Positions 56,298 to 64,000 of a stretch of 64,000 bases of DNA are shown piece by piece. The translations under genes and the position numbers were made by a program. The stretch's first letter is position 1; each line of letters begins with the position of its first letter. The notes under the pieces are model-generated. The model searched no databases. It saw only the letters and a list, made by a program, of their open reading frames with translations, and was not told the DNA's origin. The DNA is taken from NCBI RefSeq assembly GCF_021310995.1, contig NZ_CP054150.1, positions 372,001-436,000 on the forward strand, written 5' to 3'. Source of the stretch: Agrobacterium vaccinii (GTDB taxonomy: Bacteria; Pseudomonadota; Alphaproteobacteria; Rhizobiales; Rhizobiaceae).

Positions 56298-57381
56298 AAC
56301 CAAGCTCCTGCGCCTGCATCATTTCCTCGCAGACGATCTCATGGTCGCCAATATTGATTGGCCTGCTTGTCATCGCGGAGGGTGCGGACGTGCCGCCCCG
56401 GTGCTCTTTGAAAAAATGTGACATGACGTAATCGACACCTGCGGGCGTTACCGTACGCAGGTTGGGATCGTAGAAAATACCGCGCCCGCTCGGCGCTGCG
56501 ATGATCTCATAGGAGGGGAAATAATCGACGAAATCGGCTTCATTCGAAAGATGGCCTGCAACCGCACGCAGCACGGACTTGGAATACAGCGATGCCGCGA
56601 GAACGTGATCATCGCTCTTGGTCGCAGTCAGCGGAACGGGGGAGACGGTCAGCACGAATTTTATATCGGCATTGACCTCACGCCAACGCGTGATGATGGC
56701 AACGAGGTCTTCGAAAATCTCGAAGTAGTTGAAGTTTTTGAATTCGTATTCGCTCTCGTCAAACCGACCGGCCACCGTGCCAGGGCAAAGCGGAAAAACG
56801 GCGCCATCGCTTTTGGCAATCCAGGCTTCGGTCAGGCCCAGCGTGAAGACGAAGACTTCCGTTTTGGTAAAGAGCTCTCTGATCGCAGCGAAATGGGACT
56901 GGCGGGAGCGCTCCAGTTCTGCGACGCTTGAAAACGGCTCAGGCTCCAGCAGCGGACGGAATGGATCGACCACGCCTTCGCCCTTGCGCCACGCTTGCTC
57001 ACCGGGCGTGAACCGGCCAAATGCCCGGTCAAACGTCTGGAGCAACTGCCGTGCGCTGTAAATGTTGCAATAGCGGGCGGAATAGACCCCATAATTGTAG
57101 CTCTTGGCCTGCGCTGGCGGAAAAAGAGGTGGCGCGGGTTCGAAGTCCGTGAAGGCAAAACCGTTCTTTTTCAGCGATGTGGCAACATGCTGCGCAAAGC
57201 AGCTGCCGGCTGTCGCAATTGCCGTTTGGGGGAAGATGTCGAATTTCTTCTTGTACAGATTTTCCAACTGCAACGCATGGGTCTCTGCCACCGCTTTGCG
57301 CCAGATCGCCCGGTCGGGGAGCGCACTATAGGGGTGGGAGCCAAGCTCAGCGTTTGCGGAATCTGTTTGCGCGATACTCAT
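56290..57381 (-). CDS. GSCFA-domain protein
   Basis: The 363-aa product has the name-giving motif GSCFAQH at residues 59-65, then TLGLTEAWIAKSDG and VLTVSPVPLTAT, and GIFYDPNLRTVTPAGVDYVM near the end. The GSCFA family is related to SGNH hydrolases and is often near polysaccharide genes; its reaction is not established. ATG 57381 overlaps an upstream in-frame remnant's stop (ATGA). It is coupled to the SGNH-like gene downstream. Confidence 0.88.
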   Translation of the reverse strand: MSIAQTDSANAELGSHPYSALPDRAIWRKAVAETHALQLENLYKKKFDIFPQTAIATAGSCFAQHVATSLKKNGFAFTDFEPAPPLFPPAQAKSYNYGVYSARYCNIYSARQLLQTFDRAFGRFTPGEQAWRKGEGVVDPFRPLLEPEPFSSVAELERSRQSHFAAIRELFTKTEVFVFTLGLTEAWIAKSDGAVFPLCPGTVAGRFDESEYEFKNFNYFEIFEDLVAIITRWREVNADIKFVLTVSPVPLTATKSDDHVLAASLYSKSVLRAVAGHLSNEADFVDYFPSYEIIAAPSGRGIFYDPNLRTVTPAGVDYVMSHFFKEHRGGTSAPSAMTSRPINIGDHEIVCEEMMQAQELGYA

Positions 57382-57504
57382 GCGTATCCTTCATGCCTCT
57401 TCTCTATCCACGTCGGAAAGGAAGGGCTTGAGGAATGAGCAGCATTACTTTCCTCGGCAAACATATCCGCCAAGGCTTTCTTCAGGCTGGTGCAGATGGC
57501 TGGA
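57378..57504 (-). pseudogene. Possible 5'-truncated gene remnant before the GSCFA gene
   Basis: On the minus strand a protein-like stretch (SLKKALADMFAEESNAA, then SFPTWIEKRHEGYA) ends with TGA at 57378-57380, overlapping the GSCFA ATG. The only starts are TTG 57473 and ATG 57464, giving about 30 residues. Upstream the frame runs into the end of the permease gene. The sense-like composition and the coupled stop suggest the tail of a lost gene that once preceded GSCFA, or a very short leader peptide. Confidence 0.35.
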
Positions 57505-59193
57505 TTACTGCCCGCCAGCCTCGCCTTTATGATCCAGCGATCGCGACACCAGCAGCACGGGTATCAGCCCGGCAGCGATGATGATGAGGGCGGGGATGGA
57601 AGCGTCCTGCACCTTGGAGCGTGATGCGTCTTCGTAGACGAGTGTTGCCAGCGTGTTGAAGTTGAAGGGGCGCAGCATGATGGTGGCGGGGAGTTCTTTG
57701 AGGGATTCGATGAAAACCAGCAGCGCCGCCGTGATGGCGGCAGGGCGGATGTTGGGTAAGAGAACGGTGATGAGCGTCTGCGCACGGTTGCGCCCCAGCG
57801 TCCTAGCCGCCATGTCGATGTGAGGCGAGAGCTTTTGAAAGCCCGCATCGATGGTGCCTTCCGCCAGTGTCATGAAGCGGACGCTGTGCGCATAGATGAT
57901 GGCAAAGGCCGTGCCTGACAACAGAAGTCCGGTCGAGTAATTCATGTGCAGTCGCAAAAATCCATCCAGCGCATTGTCGAGCGCCGATAACGGCAACAGC
58001 ACGCCGATCGCCAGCACGGTGCCGGGTATGCCATAACCGAGCGAGCCGATGCGGCTTGCCGACCGCGCCATCGGCGATGCGTTGACCCGCTGCACATAGG
58101 CAAAGATAAAGCCGCAGACGAGGGTGATCAGCGCCGCAGACAGCGAGACCTCCAGACTGTGGGCGAGCGCCTTGAGCAGTTTGGGGTCCGACAGCGCGCC
58201 AAGCCGTTTCAACGCATAACCACCCAGAACCAGCACCGGGATGGCAAAGCCCGAGAGGATTGGCAGCAGGCAAAACATCGTGGCAGCCCAGCCGCGTGCA
58301 CCTGGCAGAGGCTTGAGGGCAAAGCGTTGCGTCATCGCCGTCGACTTGGCGGCTGAAAATCGCTGGCGGCTGCGTGCCCGCCTTTCCGTGATGATGAGCG
58401 CCGCGACGATGAGGATGAGGACCGAGGCGATCTGTGTCGCGCCTGCCAGATTGCCACGGTTCAGCCATGTCTCGTAAATGGCGAAGGTCAGCGTGCGAAC
58501 ACCGAGATATTCGATGGCCCCGATGTCATTCAGCGTTTCCATCATCACCAGGGCGAGGCCGATGATGATGGCGGGCCTTGCCATAGGCAGTTGCACGGAC
58601 AGGAATATGCGCAGCGGACTTGCGCCGAGTGTTCTGGCGGCTTCCGTTGCATAGCGGCCTTGCAGGCCGAACGCCGCTCTGACTGAAAGATAGACATACG
58701 GATAAAGAACGGAGCTGAGCACCAGCACCGCACCGCCGAGAGACCGGATATCGGGAAACCAGTAATCCCTGATCGAATGATAGCCGAACAGCGTGCGGAC
58801 GGCACTCTGCACCGGTCCGGTAAAATCCAGAAACTCGCCGAACGCGTATGCCGCAAGATAGGACGGAATTGCGAGCGGCAGAACCAGCGCGACCGAAAGG
58901 GCACGGCGCAGCGGAAACTGGAAAGTGCTAACCAGCCATGCTGCGATGATGCCGAATACGGCGGCAGCAAGTCCTGTCATGGAAAGCAGCAATAGCGTTT
59001 GGCCGCCTGCGCGCGGCAAAACATTGACCAGCAGGTGGCGCCAGCCATCGGTGCCGCCCGTGGCCGCGATGGAGAAGATCGCGATCAGCGGCATGGCGAC
59101 CGCGACAGCAAGAACCAGTGTGCCGAGCGAAAGCCCCGAAGGTTTCAGGCTTCGGGCAACCGTGCGGGTAGGGGAAGCATGGGACAGCGGCAA
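57505..59193 (-). CDS. Iron(III)-type ABC transporter permease, fused double-domain
   Basis: The product (562 aa from TTG 59193) has two repeated permease halves, each with about six membrane helices and an EAA-type loop (ATEAARTLGASPLRIFLSVQ and DMAARTLGRNRAQTLITVLL). This is the FbpB/AfuB/ThiP-like fused layout; AfuB/FbpB is my best guess. TTG 59193 is chosen because GGAAGGA lies seven bases before it. An ATG at 59271 would add 26 residues that look unlike a protein. No binding protein or ATPase gene adjoins it. Confidence 0.82.
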   Translation of the reverse strand: MPLSHASPTRTVARSLKPSGLSLGTLVLAVAVAMPLIAIFSIAATGGTDGWRHLLVNVLPRAGGQTLLLLSMTGLAAAVFGIIAAWLVSTFQFPLRRALSVALVLPLAIPSYLAAYAFGEFLDFTGPVQSAVRTLFGYHSIRDYWFPDIRSLGGAVLVLSSVLYPYVYLSVRAAFGLQGRYATEAARTLGASPLRIFLSVQLPMARPAIIIGLALVMMETLNDIGAIEYLGVRTLTFAIYETWLNRGNLAGATQIASVLILIVAALIITERRARSRQRFSAAKSTAMTQRFALKPLPGARGWAATMFCLLPILSGFAIPVLVLGGYALKRLGALSDPKLLKALAHSLEVSLSAALITLVCGFIFAYVQRVNASPMARSASRIGSLGYGIPGTVLAIGVLLPLSALDNALDGFLRLHMNYSTGLLLSGTAFAIIYAHSVRFMTLAEGTIDAGFQKLSPHIDMAARTLGRNRAQTLITVLLPNIRPAAITAALLVFIESLKELPATIMLRPFNFNTLATLVYEDASRSKVQDASIPALIIIAAGLIPVLLVSRSLDHKGEAGGQ

Positions 59194-59289
59194 GCTCTGA
59201 TCCTTCCGGCACCGGCACTGGCCGATGGGCAGCTTAAAAATGCGAGAAGAGCGGATAGCGCTCTCCCACATTGCTAATCCCGTCAGGGG

Positions 59290-62200
59290 CTAGTTCGCAA
59301 GCACGCGCTGCGAGGGAAAGCTGATTTCCACCAGCGTTCCCTCATTGGGGGCCGATGTGATCGAGAAGTTGGCGCGGTTCGCATCCACCATCGCCTTGGT
59401 CAGCGGCAGGCCAAGGCCGGTGCCATCTCCCCGCACACGGCTGCTGGAGGCTGCAACCTGACGGAACGGTTTCATAGCCTGTTCCAGCTCGGCCCGGGTC
59501 ATGCCGATGCCGGTATCGCGAATGCGCAGCACGACGCTGCCGTTCGCCTCATAGGCCGTGGACACCACGATCTGTCCGCCTGAAGGTGTGAACTTGATGG
59601 CGTTCGACAGCACATTGAGCATGATCTGCTTGATGGAGCGCAGATCGGCAACGATCGGCGGCACGGACTGCGACAATGCAGTGCGGATGATGACGCGCTG
59701 ATTGTTGGCCTGCGGCTGCACAATGGAAACGGCCTCAGCAATCGTATCATTCAAGGCAACCGCCTTGAAGTCGACATCCATCTGCCCCGCCTCGATTTTA
59801 GAGATGTCGAGAAGGTCGTTGACGATATCAAGAACATGGCGGCCAGAGCGCACGATGTCATTGGAATATTCGACGTAGCGCGGATGACCGACCGGGCCGA
59901 ACCGCTCCGTCGCCATCATGTCCGCAAAGCCGATGATCGCATTCAACGGCGTGCGGATTTCATGGCTGACGCGGGCAAGGAAATCCGTCTTGTGGGCATT
60001 GGCGGTTTCTGCGGCGCGTTTGGCGTTGCGCAAATCTTCCTCGGTGCGCTTCCATTGGGTAATGTCGCGGATGACGGCGCAGTAGCCGTTGGAGGATTTC
60101 AACCGACCGATGGTCATGAACAATGGCAGGAAACCGCCAGACGCTTCACGACCGATCACCTCGCGGCCATCGTTCAGCACGCTGGCAACGCCGTTATTGG
60201 CAAGCCCGGAAAGGTAATCCAGCACGGCCCGCTGGCTTTCATGCGCAAACAGGGTCACGAACGGCTTGGCGGAAAGTTCGTCATGATCGTAGTTGAACAG
60301 CGCGCTGGCCGACCGGTTGAGCGAGCGAATGGTACCGTCTTCACCCAGCAGCACAACGCCATCCGTTGCTGTTTCCAGAATGGAGTGCAGCTCCTCGACC
60401 TGACCTTTCAGATCGGTGACTTCGGCATCCGTTTCTCCAACAGGTGCTTCGCTATTGCTGTTGGCGGGCAGGGGATGCGCGGTTTGCTCATCCGTCGGGA
60501 TCAGCGACAGCATCAACGCACCCGCATCTTCCCAGCGAATGGATTGTAGCCGCGCCTTGACCGGGATCAGCTCGTTATCGGCGCTGACGGCAACCATACC
60601 GCCCGAGCGTTCCGACACCGCGTCCAGTTCATCCCGTTGCAGCAGCGCATCGAGACCACCGACCTCGGCCAACTCTTCGGCTGTCGAATAACCCGTCAAC
60701 CGCAGAAACTCCGGGTTGGCGTGGATCAGCCGGTCACCGCTGTGGATGAGAAGCGCGAGCGGCATCTGGTCTATCGTCTCTGCCGTCAAGGTCGCGGCGG
60801 GACGCAGCGGCGCGCGCTGCCCGGTAATGGCGTCATTTGCCTCTTCAGCATCCGCACCGCGGGCCGAGGCGAGTGGCACAACGAAGCTGACAGGCTCATC
60901 GCCCCGCGTATAATCCGCGAAGTCGTCATCTTCGGCCTGCGGCTCCACGACCGTCACTTCCGGGGTGGAAGGCTCATCCTGCGGCTGCACATCGGCCACG
61001 ATTTCGGGCTCAGGGGCGATGATATCCGCCGTCTCCTGAGCATCCATTTCCTGATGCTCGGCGCCACCGTCGTCATCGCTGACCGCAGGCTTCAATGTGC
61101 GGGCAATTTCCTGAAAGGCCGCACGCTCGCTGACGGTCAATTGCTCGCGGCTTTTGGCACGCCGGTCTTCGAACTGCACCACCTTGTCGGAATAACGGCG
61201 GTTCGGCGTCTCGGTGATCCTGAGCGCAGGCACTTCATGGTCGGGCGGCTCGTAGCTGCGCGGCTCGTCTTCCGCTACGTTTTCATTCACCGCGTCAGGA
61301 ATGGAAGTGGGCTGAACCTCGGCTTCTTCATCCTCCTGCGGCAGGGAAAACAGCGTTTCCTCGTCAACAGGCGCTGGCTCGATGGTCTCCGGCTGCACCT
61401 CTTCGGCAGACAGCGGTCCGGCAGCAAGAGACAGGCCAACCGCATTCGGATCTTCCACCGCGTCGCCAATGCGCACGATGCCAAAGCCCCGGAAGCCGTC
61501 GAATTCACGCGAGCGGGTATAGGTCGGCAGCGCGGCCAGATCGATGGGAACGGTCAGCGATGTGCCTTCGACGGGCCAAAAGATCGTCTTGCCGGACCAT
61601 GTATCACGCCGGTTCAAAAGCTCGGTGATCTTGCCATCGGGGTCCAGATTGAACAGGGCAGCGAGATCGGAAAAGCTCATGCCCTCGACATTGGCAGCCT
61701 TCGGTCCGACAGCATCGGAAAATTCCCGCGAGATCGAGGTGAAACGTCCGGCCGCATCGATTTTCCAGACAAAGCGGGAGGCACGACGGTTCGGATCGAA
61801 CACGAAGGGCGCGTCTTCGCCAGCCTGCTTTGTGTCAGGTTCCGCGTTGTCAATGGTGGCGACGGCGGGCTCTGCCAGCAGCGGCAGCTCGGGCTCAGCC
61901 TCGACCACCTGCGCTTCTGGCTCTTCGTCAACGATCGGCATCGGTTCTGCTGGTTGTTCGAGCTCGTCTTCGGCCAGAGCCTCGTTCGCAACCTCCGGCT
62001 CTGCCGCTTCCACGGCAACCGCGTCCGCAATCACCTCGGCATCATCATCAGCGTCCTGCGGCTCGGAGATATCATCGATATCCGCCACTGCATCCGGCGC
62101 ATCGGCAATGGTCTGCGCTGCTTCATCGGCCATTTCGACAGGCGCAGTTGGCTCCGGTTCAGGCTCTACCTGCGGCTCCGGCTTCGTCTGCGTGAATTCG

Positions 62201-62886
62201 GCGGAAGGATCGAGCGTACCGATGACGGTCTCGACCACAAACAACAAATTGAGTTCCGGGTCCTGCGATAGCTGTCCAGCGGCGGCGGGCAGATAGCCTT
62301 TGCCTGCCGGCACAGGCCGCTTCACCAGCTTGCCCTGCTGGCTGGACGCCATGGAAACAAGGGTGCGCGTGGTGACCGGTGTGATGCCGAGCCCGGCGAA
62401 CCCAGTGGATGCCGCCAGGATTTTGCTGTTTGCATCCAGCACGGCCATGTGAATATCGGGATCGTCAAAACCCTCTATCATCCGGCGCGCACGTTCCTGC
62501 AATGAAGGGATGGCAGCATCGATAGGAGCGGTAAACAGCAGGGTCTGCTCGCCTGCTTCCACCTCGATGATCTCGGCAGTTGCGACGACTGAAACGCTTC
62601 TAAAGCCGGAATGAATACGGATCGTGAACTGACCGCTATCGCCGGTCTTTACAAGACGCCCCGCCGTTGCGGAAAACTGGCGGAACGTCACGTCCTGCTG
62701 TCTTGGTCCACGTTCCAGAAAATCATAGATCATCGGAGTACCGAACAGTGCGGCACCGCGACCGTTTGCCCAGAGCGCACTTTGCAAATCCATCGAAAAC
62801 AGGGCCATGGCTTCGCCCCGACCGAAATGGTCTCGAACACGCTCATGAACTGCAATGTCTATAAATGGATATTGTACGGCGGGCAT
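59290..62886 (-). CDS. pdhS1: PdhS1-type hybrid-less sensor histidine kinase (PleC/DivJ family)
   Basis: The 1198-aa product has PAS-type regions (about 20-230, 385-500, 720-820 and 860-960), a very acidic Glu/Ala/Pro/Asp-rich linker (about 235-370), and a C-terminal HisKA-HATPase pair. The phospho-His is about residue 975 in VSHEIRTPLN, followed by RFGPVGHPRYVEY, typical of the PleC/DivJ/PdhS group that controls DivK. N-, G1- and G2-boxes (LSNAIKFTP, DTGIGM, GTGLGLPLTKA) are intact. Position near the zwf region agrees with Agrobacterium pdhS1 as I recall it. A CtrA-type box lies upstream. Confidence 0.8.
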   Translation of the reverse strand: MPAVQYPFIDIAVHERVRDHFGRGEAMALFSMDLQSALWANGRGAALFGTPMIYDFLERGPRQQDVTFRQFSATAGRLVKTGDSGQFTIRIHSGFRSVSVVATAEIIEVEAGEQTLLFTAPIDAAIPSLQERARRMIEGFDDPDIHMAVLDANSKILAASTGFAGLGITPVTTRTLVSMASSQQGKLVKRPVPAGKGYLPAAAGQLSQDPELNLLFVVETVIGTLDPSAEFTQTKPEPQVEPEPEPTAPVEMADEAAQTIADAPDAVADIDDISEPQDADDDAEVIADAVAVEAAEPEVANEALAEDELEQPAEPMPIVDEEPEAQVVEAEPELPLLAEPAVATIDNAEPDTKQAGEDAPFVFDPNRRASRFVWKIDAAGRFTSISREFSDAVGPKAANVEGMSFSDLAALFNLDPDGKITELLNRRDTWSGKTIFWPVEGTSLTVPIDLAALPTYTRSREFDGFRGFGIVRIGDAVEDPNAVGLSLAAGPLSAEEVQPETIEPAPVDEETLFSLPQEDEEAEVQPTSIPDAVNENVAEDEPRSYEPPDHEVPALRITETPNRRYSDKVVQFEDRRAKSREQLTVSERAAFQEIARTLKPAVSDDDGGAEHQEMDAQETADIIAPEPEIVADVQPQDEPSTPEVTVVEPQAEDDDFADYTRGDEPVSFVVPLASARGADAEEANDAITGQRAPLRPAATLTAETIDQMPLALLIHSGDRLIHANPEFLRLTGYSTAEELAEVGGLDALLQRDELDAVSERSGGMVAVSADNELIPVKARLQSIRWEDAGALMLSLIPTDEQTAHPLPANSNSEAPVGETDAEVTDLKGQVEELHSILETATDGVVLLGEDGTIRSLNRSASALFNYDHDELSAKPFVTLFAHESQRAVLDYLSGLANNGVASVLNDGREVIGREASGGFLPLFMTIGRLKSSNGYCAVIRDITQWKRTEEDLRNAKRAAETANAHKTDFLARVSHEIRTPLNAIIGFADMMATERFGPVGHPRYVEYSNDIVRSGRHVLDIVNDLLDISKIEAGQMDVDFKAVALNDTIAEAVSIVQPQANNQRVIIRTALSQSVPPIVADLRSIKQIMLNVLSNAIKFTPSGGQIVVSTAYEANGSVVLRIRDTGIGMTRAELEQAMKPFRQVAASSSRVRGDGTGLGLPLTKAMVDANRANFSITSAPNEGTLVEISFPSQRVLAN

Positions 62887-63283
62887 GGGTAACCTATTCT
62901 GGGCACGACCTGACCTCACGCAACCGCTAGACCTCATCATGAGGAACCACACAGCCTGCATCGGCTCGATGTTAACAGAATCTTAAATAACTTCACAGGC
63001 CCAATAGGTCCATCATCTGTCTTGGGAATTGCCAATTACAGTTAATTCGCCGGGCCCATGAAAAAGTTCTGCACATCACGCAGAATGTGTGTTGGCAGGC
63101 CACCTTTTGCAATCGCCAATCACGCAGCGAAGCGTTCAATCCAAGCCTTTTTGCACGCCGTTGGCCATGCGGCCCGAACACGCTTGCTTTCCCAAGCTTT
63201 TTTGGCAAATATCACCGAAGGACTTGCAAAACGGAAAAACTCCCCGTATGTGAGCCTCCGTAACGCCGACGCGGCGTTTCTAT
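62887..63283. other. Intergenic region between pdhS1 and tRNA-His
   Basis: About 400 bases without a convincing gene. It holds the CtrA-type box at 62972-62986 and, next to tRNA-His, a short hairpin AACGCCG-ACG-CGGCGTT (63262-63278). Short open frames on both strands here (63058-63306 plus, 62993-63208 minus) show no ribosome site or family signature and I reject them. Confidence 0.6.
62972..62986 (-). promoter_or_regulatory. CtrA box with full consensus TTAA-N7-TTAAC upstream of pdhS1
   Basis: Read in the direction of the kinase gene the site is TTAAGATTCTGTTAAC, the full CtrA consensus TTAA-N7-TTAAC (the final C is at 62971). It lies 86-100 bases before the pdhS1 ATG. Control of a kinase of the CtrA pathway by CtrA itself would be a feedback loop; that is an inference. 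Confidence 0.7.
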
Positions 63284-63360
63284 GCGGTTGTAGCTCAGTT
63301 GGTTAGAGCGCAGGTTTGTGGCACCTGAGGTCGGAGGTTCAATTCCCCCCAACCGTACCA
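63284..63360 (+). tRNA. tRNA-His (GTG anticodon), no encoded G-1
   Basis: A full cloverleaf: acceptor GCGGTTG/CAACCGT, D arm GCTC...GAGC, anticodon stem CAGGT/ACCTG with loop TTGTGGC, T arm GGAGG-TTCAATT-CCCCC and encoded ACCA. The base before G1 is T and the discriminator is A73 with a G1-U72 pair, the known alphaproteobacterial form that lacks G-1. The T stem has an A51-C63 mismatch. Confidence 0.96.
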
Positions 63361-63367
63361 TTTCTTC

Positions 63368-63383
63368 ACAAAAAGCTTTTTGT
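63368..63383. terminator. Palindromic terminator after tRNA-His
   Basis: ACAAAAAGCTTTTTGT is a perfect 16-bp palindrome, eight bases after tRNA-His and one base before the end of the minus-strand gene at 63384. The T-rich arm on either strand could serve as a bidirectional terminator, though the stem is A/T-rich and weak. Confidence 0.5.
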
Positions 63384-64000
63384 TTAAAAGATGCCGATGT
63401 TTGAGCGGTCTGTCGCTTCACATGCGGCAATCTTTTGCGTTGCCTGATCCGCGTTCAACTCCCAGTACCAACGGGCGATTTCCTTTGCGATTTTTTCGCT
63501 GGATTCCACCTTGAAGTGAAGAACGTCGACCATCCCGTCAGCGCCAACCAGGCTATCGACGTCCATCAGATCGACGCAGTCGAATTTTTCTGCGATGGCC
63601 GCCCAAGCGTCACTGACACCCTTCAAACGCCTTTTGGTTATGCCATTAGTCTCCGAGTAGAACTCTTCGCCGTCCGGAGCTGCAGAGCAGACGACAAGCA
63701 TTCGCTTGCCGTTCTCCTGAAGAAACTGCGCAAGCTTTTCCGCGCAAAACGGATAGAGCTTGGTTTCCAGCTCAGCTCGTTCTTCTTCCGGCCAAGGCAT
63801 ATCCATATAGTCGATACCGGTATGGTACACGAGAAAGTCCGGGAAATTCTGCACGCTGGGATCAAGACGGAGCATGAGCGGCAGAGCGAATACGCGCGGA
63901 TAATTGTCGATCTCCGCAATATCCCTCAAGCCTGAAAAATGCGCGAAGGTGCCGGAATGGCAATGCGCCATAAACCGGATTTTTACCTTGGCCGGGTCGA
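63384..64000 (-). CDS. Partial hypothetical protein, possible SGNH-like
   Basis: The frame runs off the right edge with no stop upstream, so the 5' end is missing; an internal ATG at 63971 need not be the start, since the codons before it (DPAKVKIRF) look like protein. Visible segments are RFMAHCHSGTF, FLVYHTGIDYMDMPWPEEE, RMLVVCSAAPDGEEFY and MVDVLHFK near the end. The last, with an Asp-x-x-His pattern, is compatible with an SGNH-type fold like the pair at 55581-57381. No family is assigned. Confidence 0.7.
   Translation of the reverse strand, partial: DPAKVKIRFMAHCHSGTFAHFSGLRDIAEIDNYPRVFALPLMLRLDPSVQNFPDFLVYHTGIDYMDMPWPEEERAELETKLYPFCAEKLAQFLQENGKRMLVVCSAAPDGEEFYSETNGITKRRLKGVSDAWAAIAEKFDCVDLMDVDSLVGADGMVDVLHFKVESSEKIAKEIARWYWELNADQATQKIAACEATDRSNIGIF

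Noticed and set aside
60637..62271. Open frame of 544 codons antisense to the kinase gene
   Set aside because: It lies wholly opposite the PAS and acidic linker of the kinase. It is rich in R, G and H as expected of a GC-rich antisense frame and has no ribosome site or family motif.

Overview
The window is chromosomal DNA of a Rhizobiales bacterium, most likely Agrobacterium or a close Rhizobiaceae relative. Estimated GC is about 58-60 % (judged by eye). The evidence is the gene families and their neighbourhoods: FlaF/FlbT/MotE-type flagellar genes, a UPF0262 protein beside hisD, an aglREFGAK alpha-glucoside operon, a zwf-pgl-edd Entner-Doudoroff operon, a PdhS/PleC-type histidine kinase, and an alphaproteobacterial tRNA-His without G-1. 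I see no insertion sequence, prophage, CRISPR array or rRNA operon.

Layout. 1-5740: the 3' end of a probable rem regulator, its terminator, then flgE-flgK-flgL-flaF-flbT-flgD-fliQ. 5741-6820: a junction with an orphan gene and tRNA-Thr. 6820-12750: a housekeeping block (small basic protein, murA, DUF2948, hisD, UPF0262, a low-molecular-weight phosphatase, infA, maf, yacG). 12756-20003: a large six-repeat DUF1217 protein, then divergently flhA-fliR and four accessory flagellar genes. 20147-26337: the minus-strand operon flgB-flgC-fliE-flgG-flgA-flgI-motE-flgH-fliL-fliP. 26552-29329: a Wzz/GumC-like membrane protein and folD. 29349-37096: aglR and aglEFGAK. 37332-42234: an unknown gene, a SnoaL-like protein, then edd, pgl and zwf on the minus strand. 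42389-46435: a putrescine-type oxidase and glutamine synthetase, then a YhiN-type flavoprotein. 46448-48086: a CtrA-type box, small ORFs and a LysR regulator. 48181-51126: aceA and a divergent ScfR/RamB-like regulator. 51260-55318: potFGHI. 55398-57504: a candidate small RNA, an SGNH/GSCFA pair and a gene remnant. 57505-62886: an iron-type ABC permease and a PdhS1-type kinase. 63284-64000: tRNA-His and a partial gene.

How it fits together. Most genes of the flagellar export gate, rod, hook, rings and hook-associated proteins are here. They lie in an order unlike the usual rhizobial one: housekeeping genes separate fliQ from flhA, and the flgB-fliP operon points toward the end of the flhA operon. 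The metabolic genes cover alpha-glucoside import and hydrolysis feeding the Entner-Doudoroff pathway, putrescine import and gamma-glutamylation, and the glyoxylate shunt. The kinase probably belongs to the DivK-CtrA cell-cycle circuit. Three exact TTAA-N7-TTAA boxes were found, before the kinase, before a terminator-bounded small transcript candidate and before a small ORF, which suggests local CtrA targets. The least explained material is the small transcript candidate, the GSCFA/SGNH genes, the six-repeat DUF1217 protein and the accessory genes after fliR.
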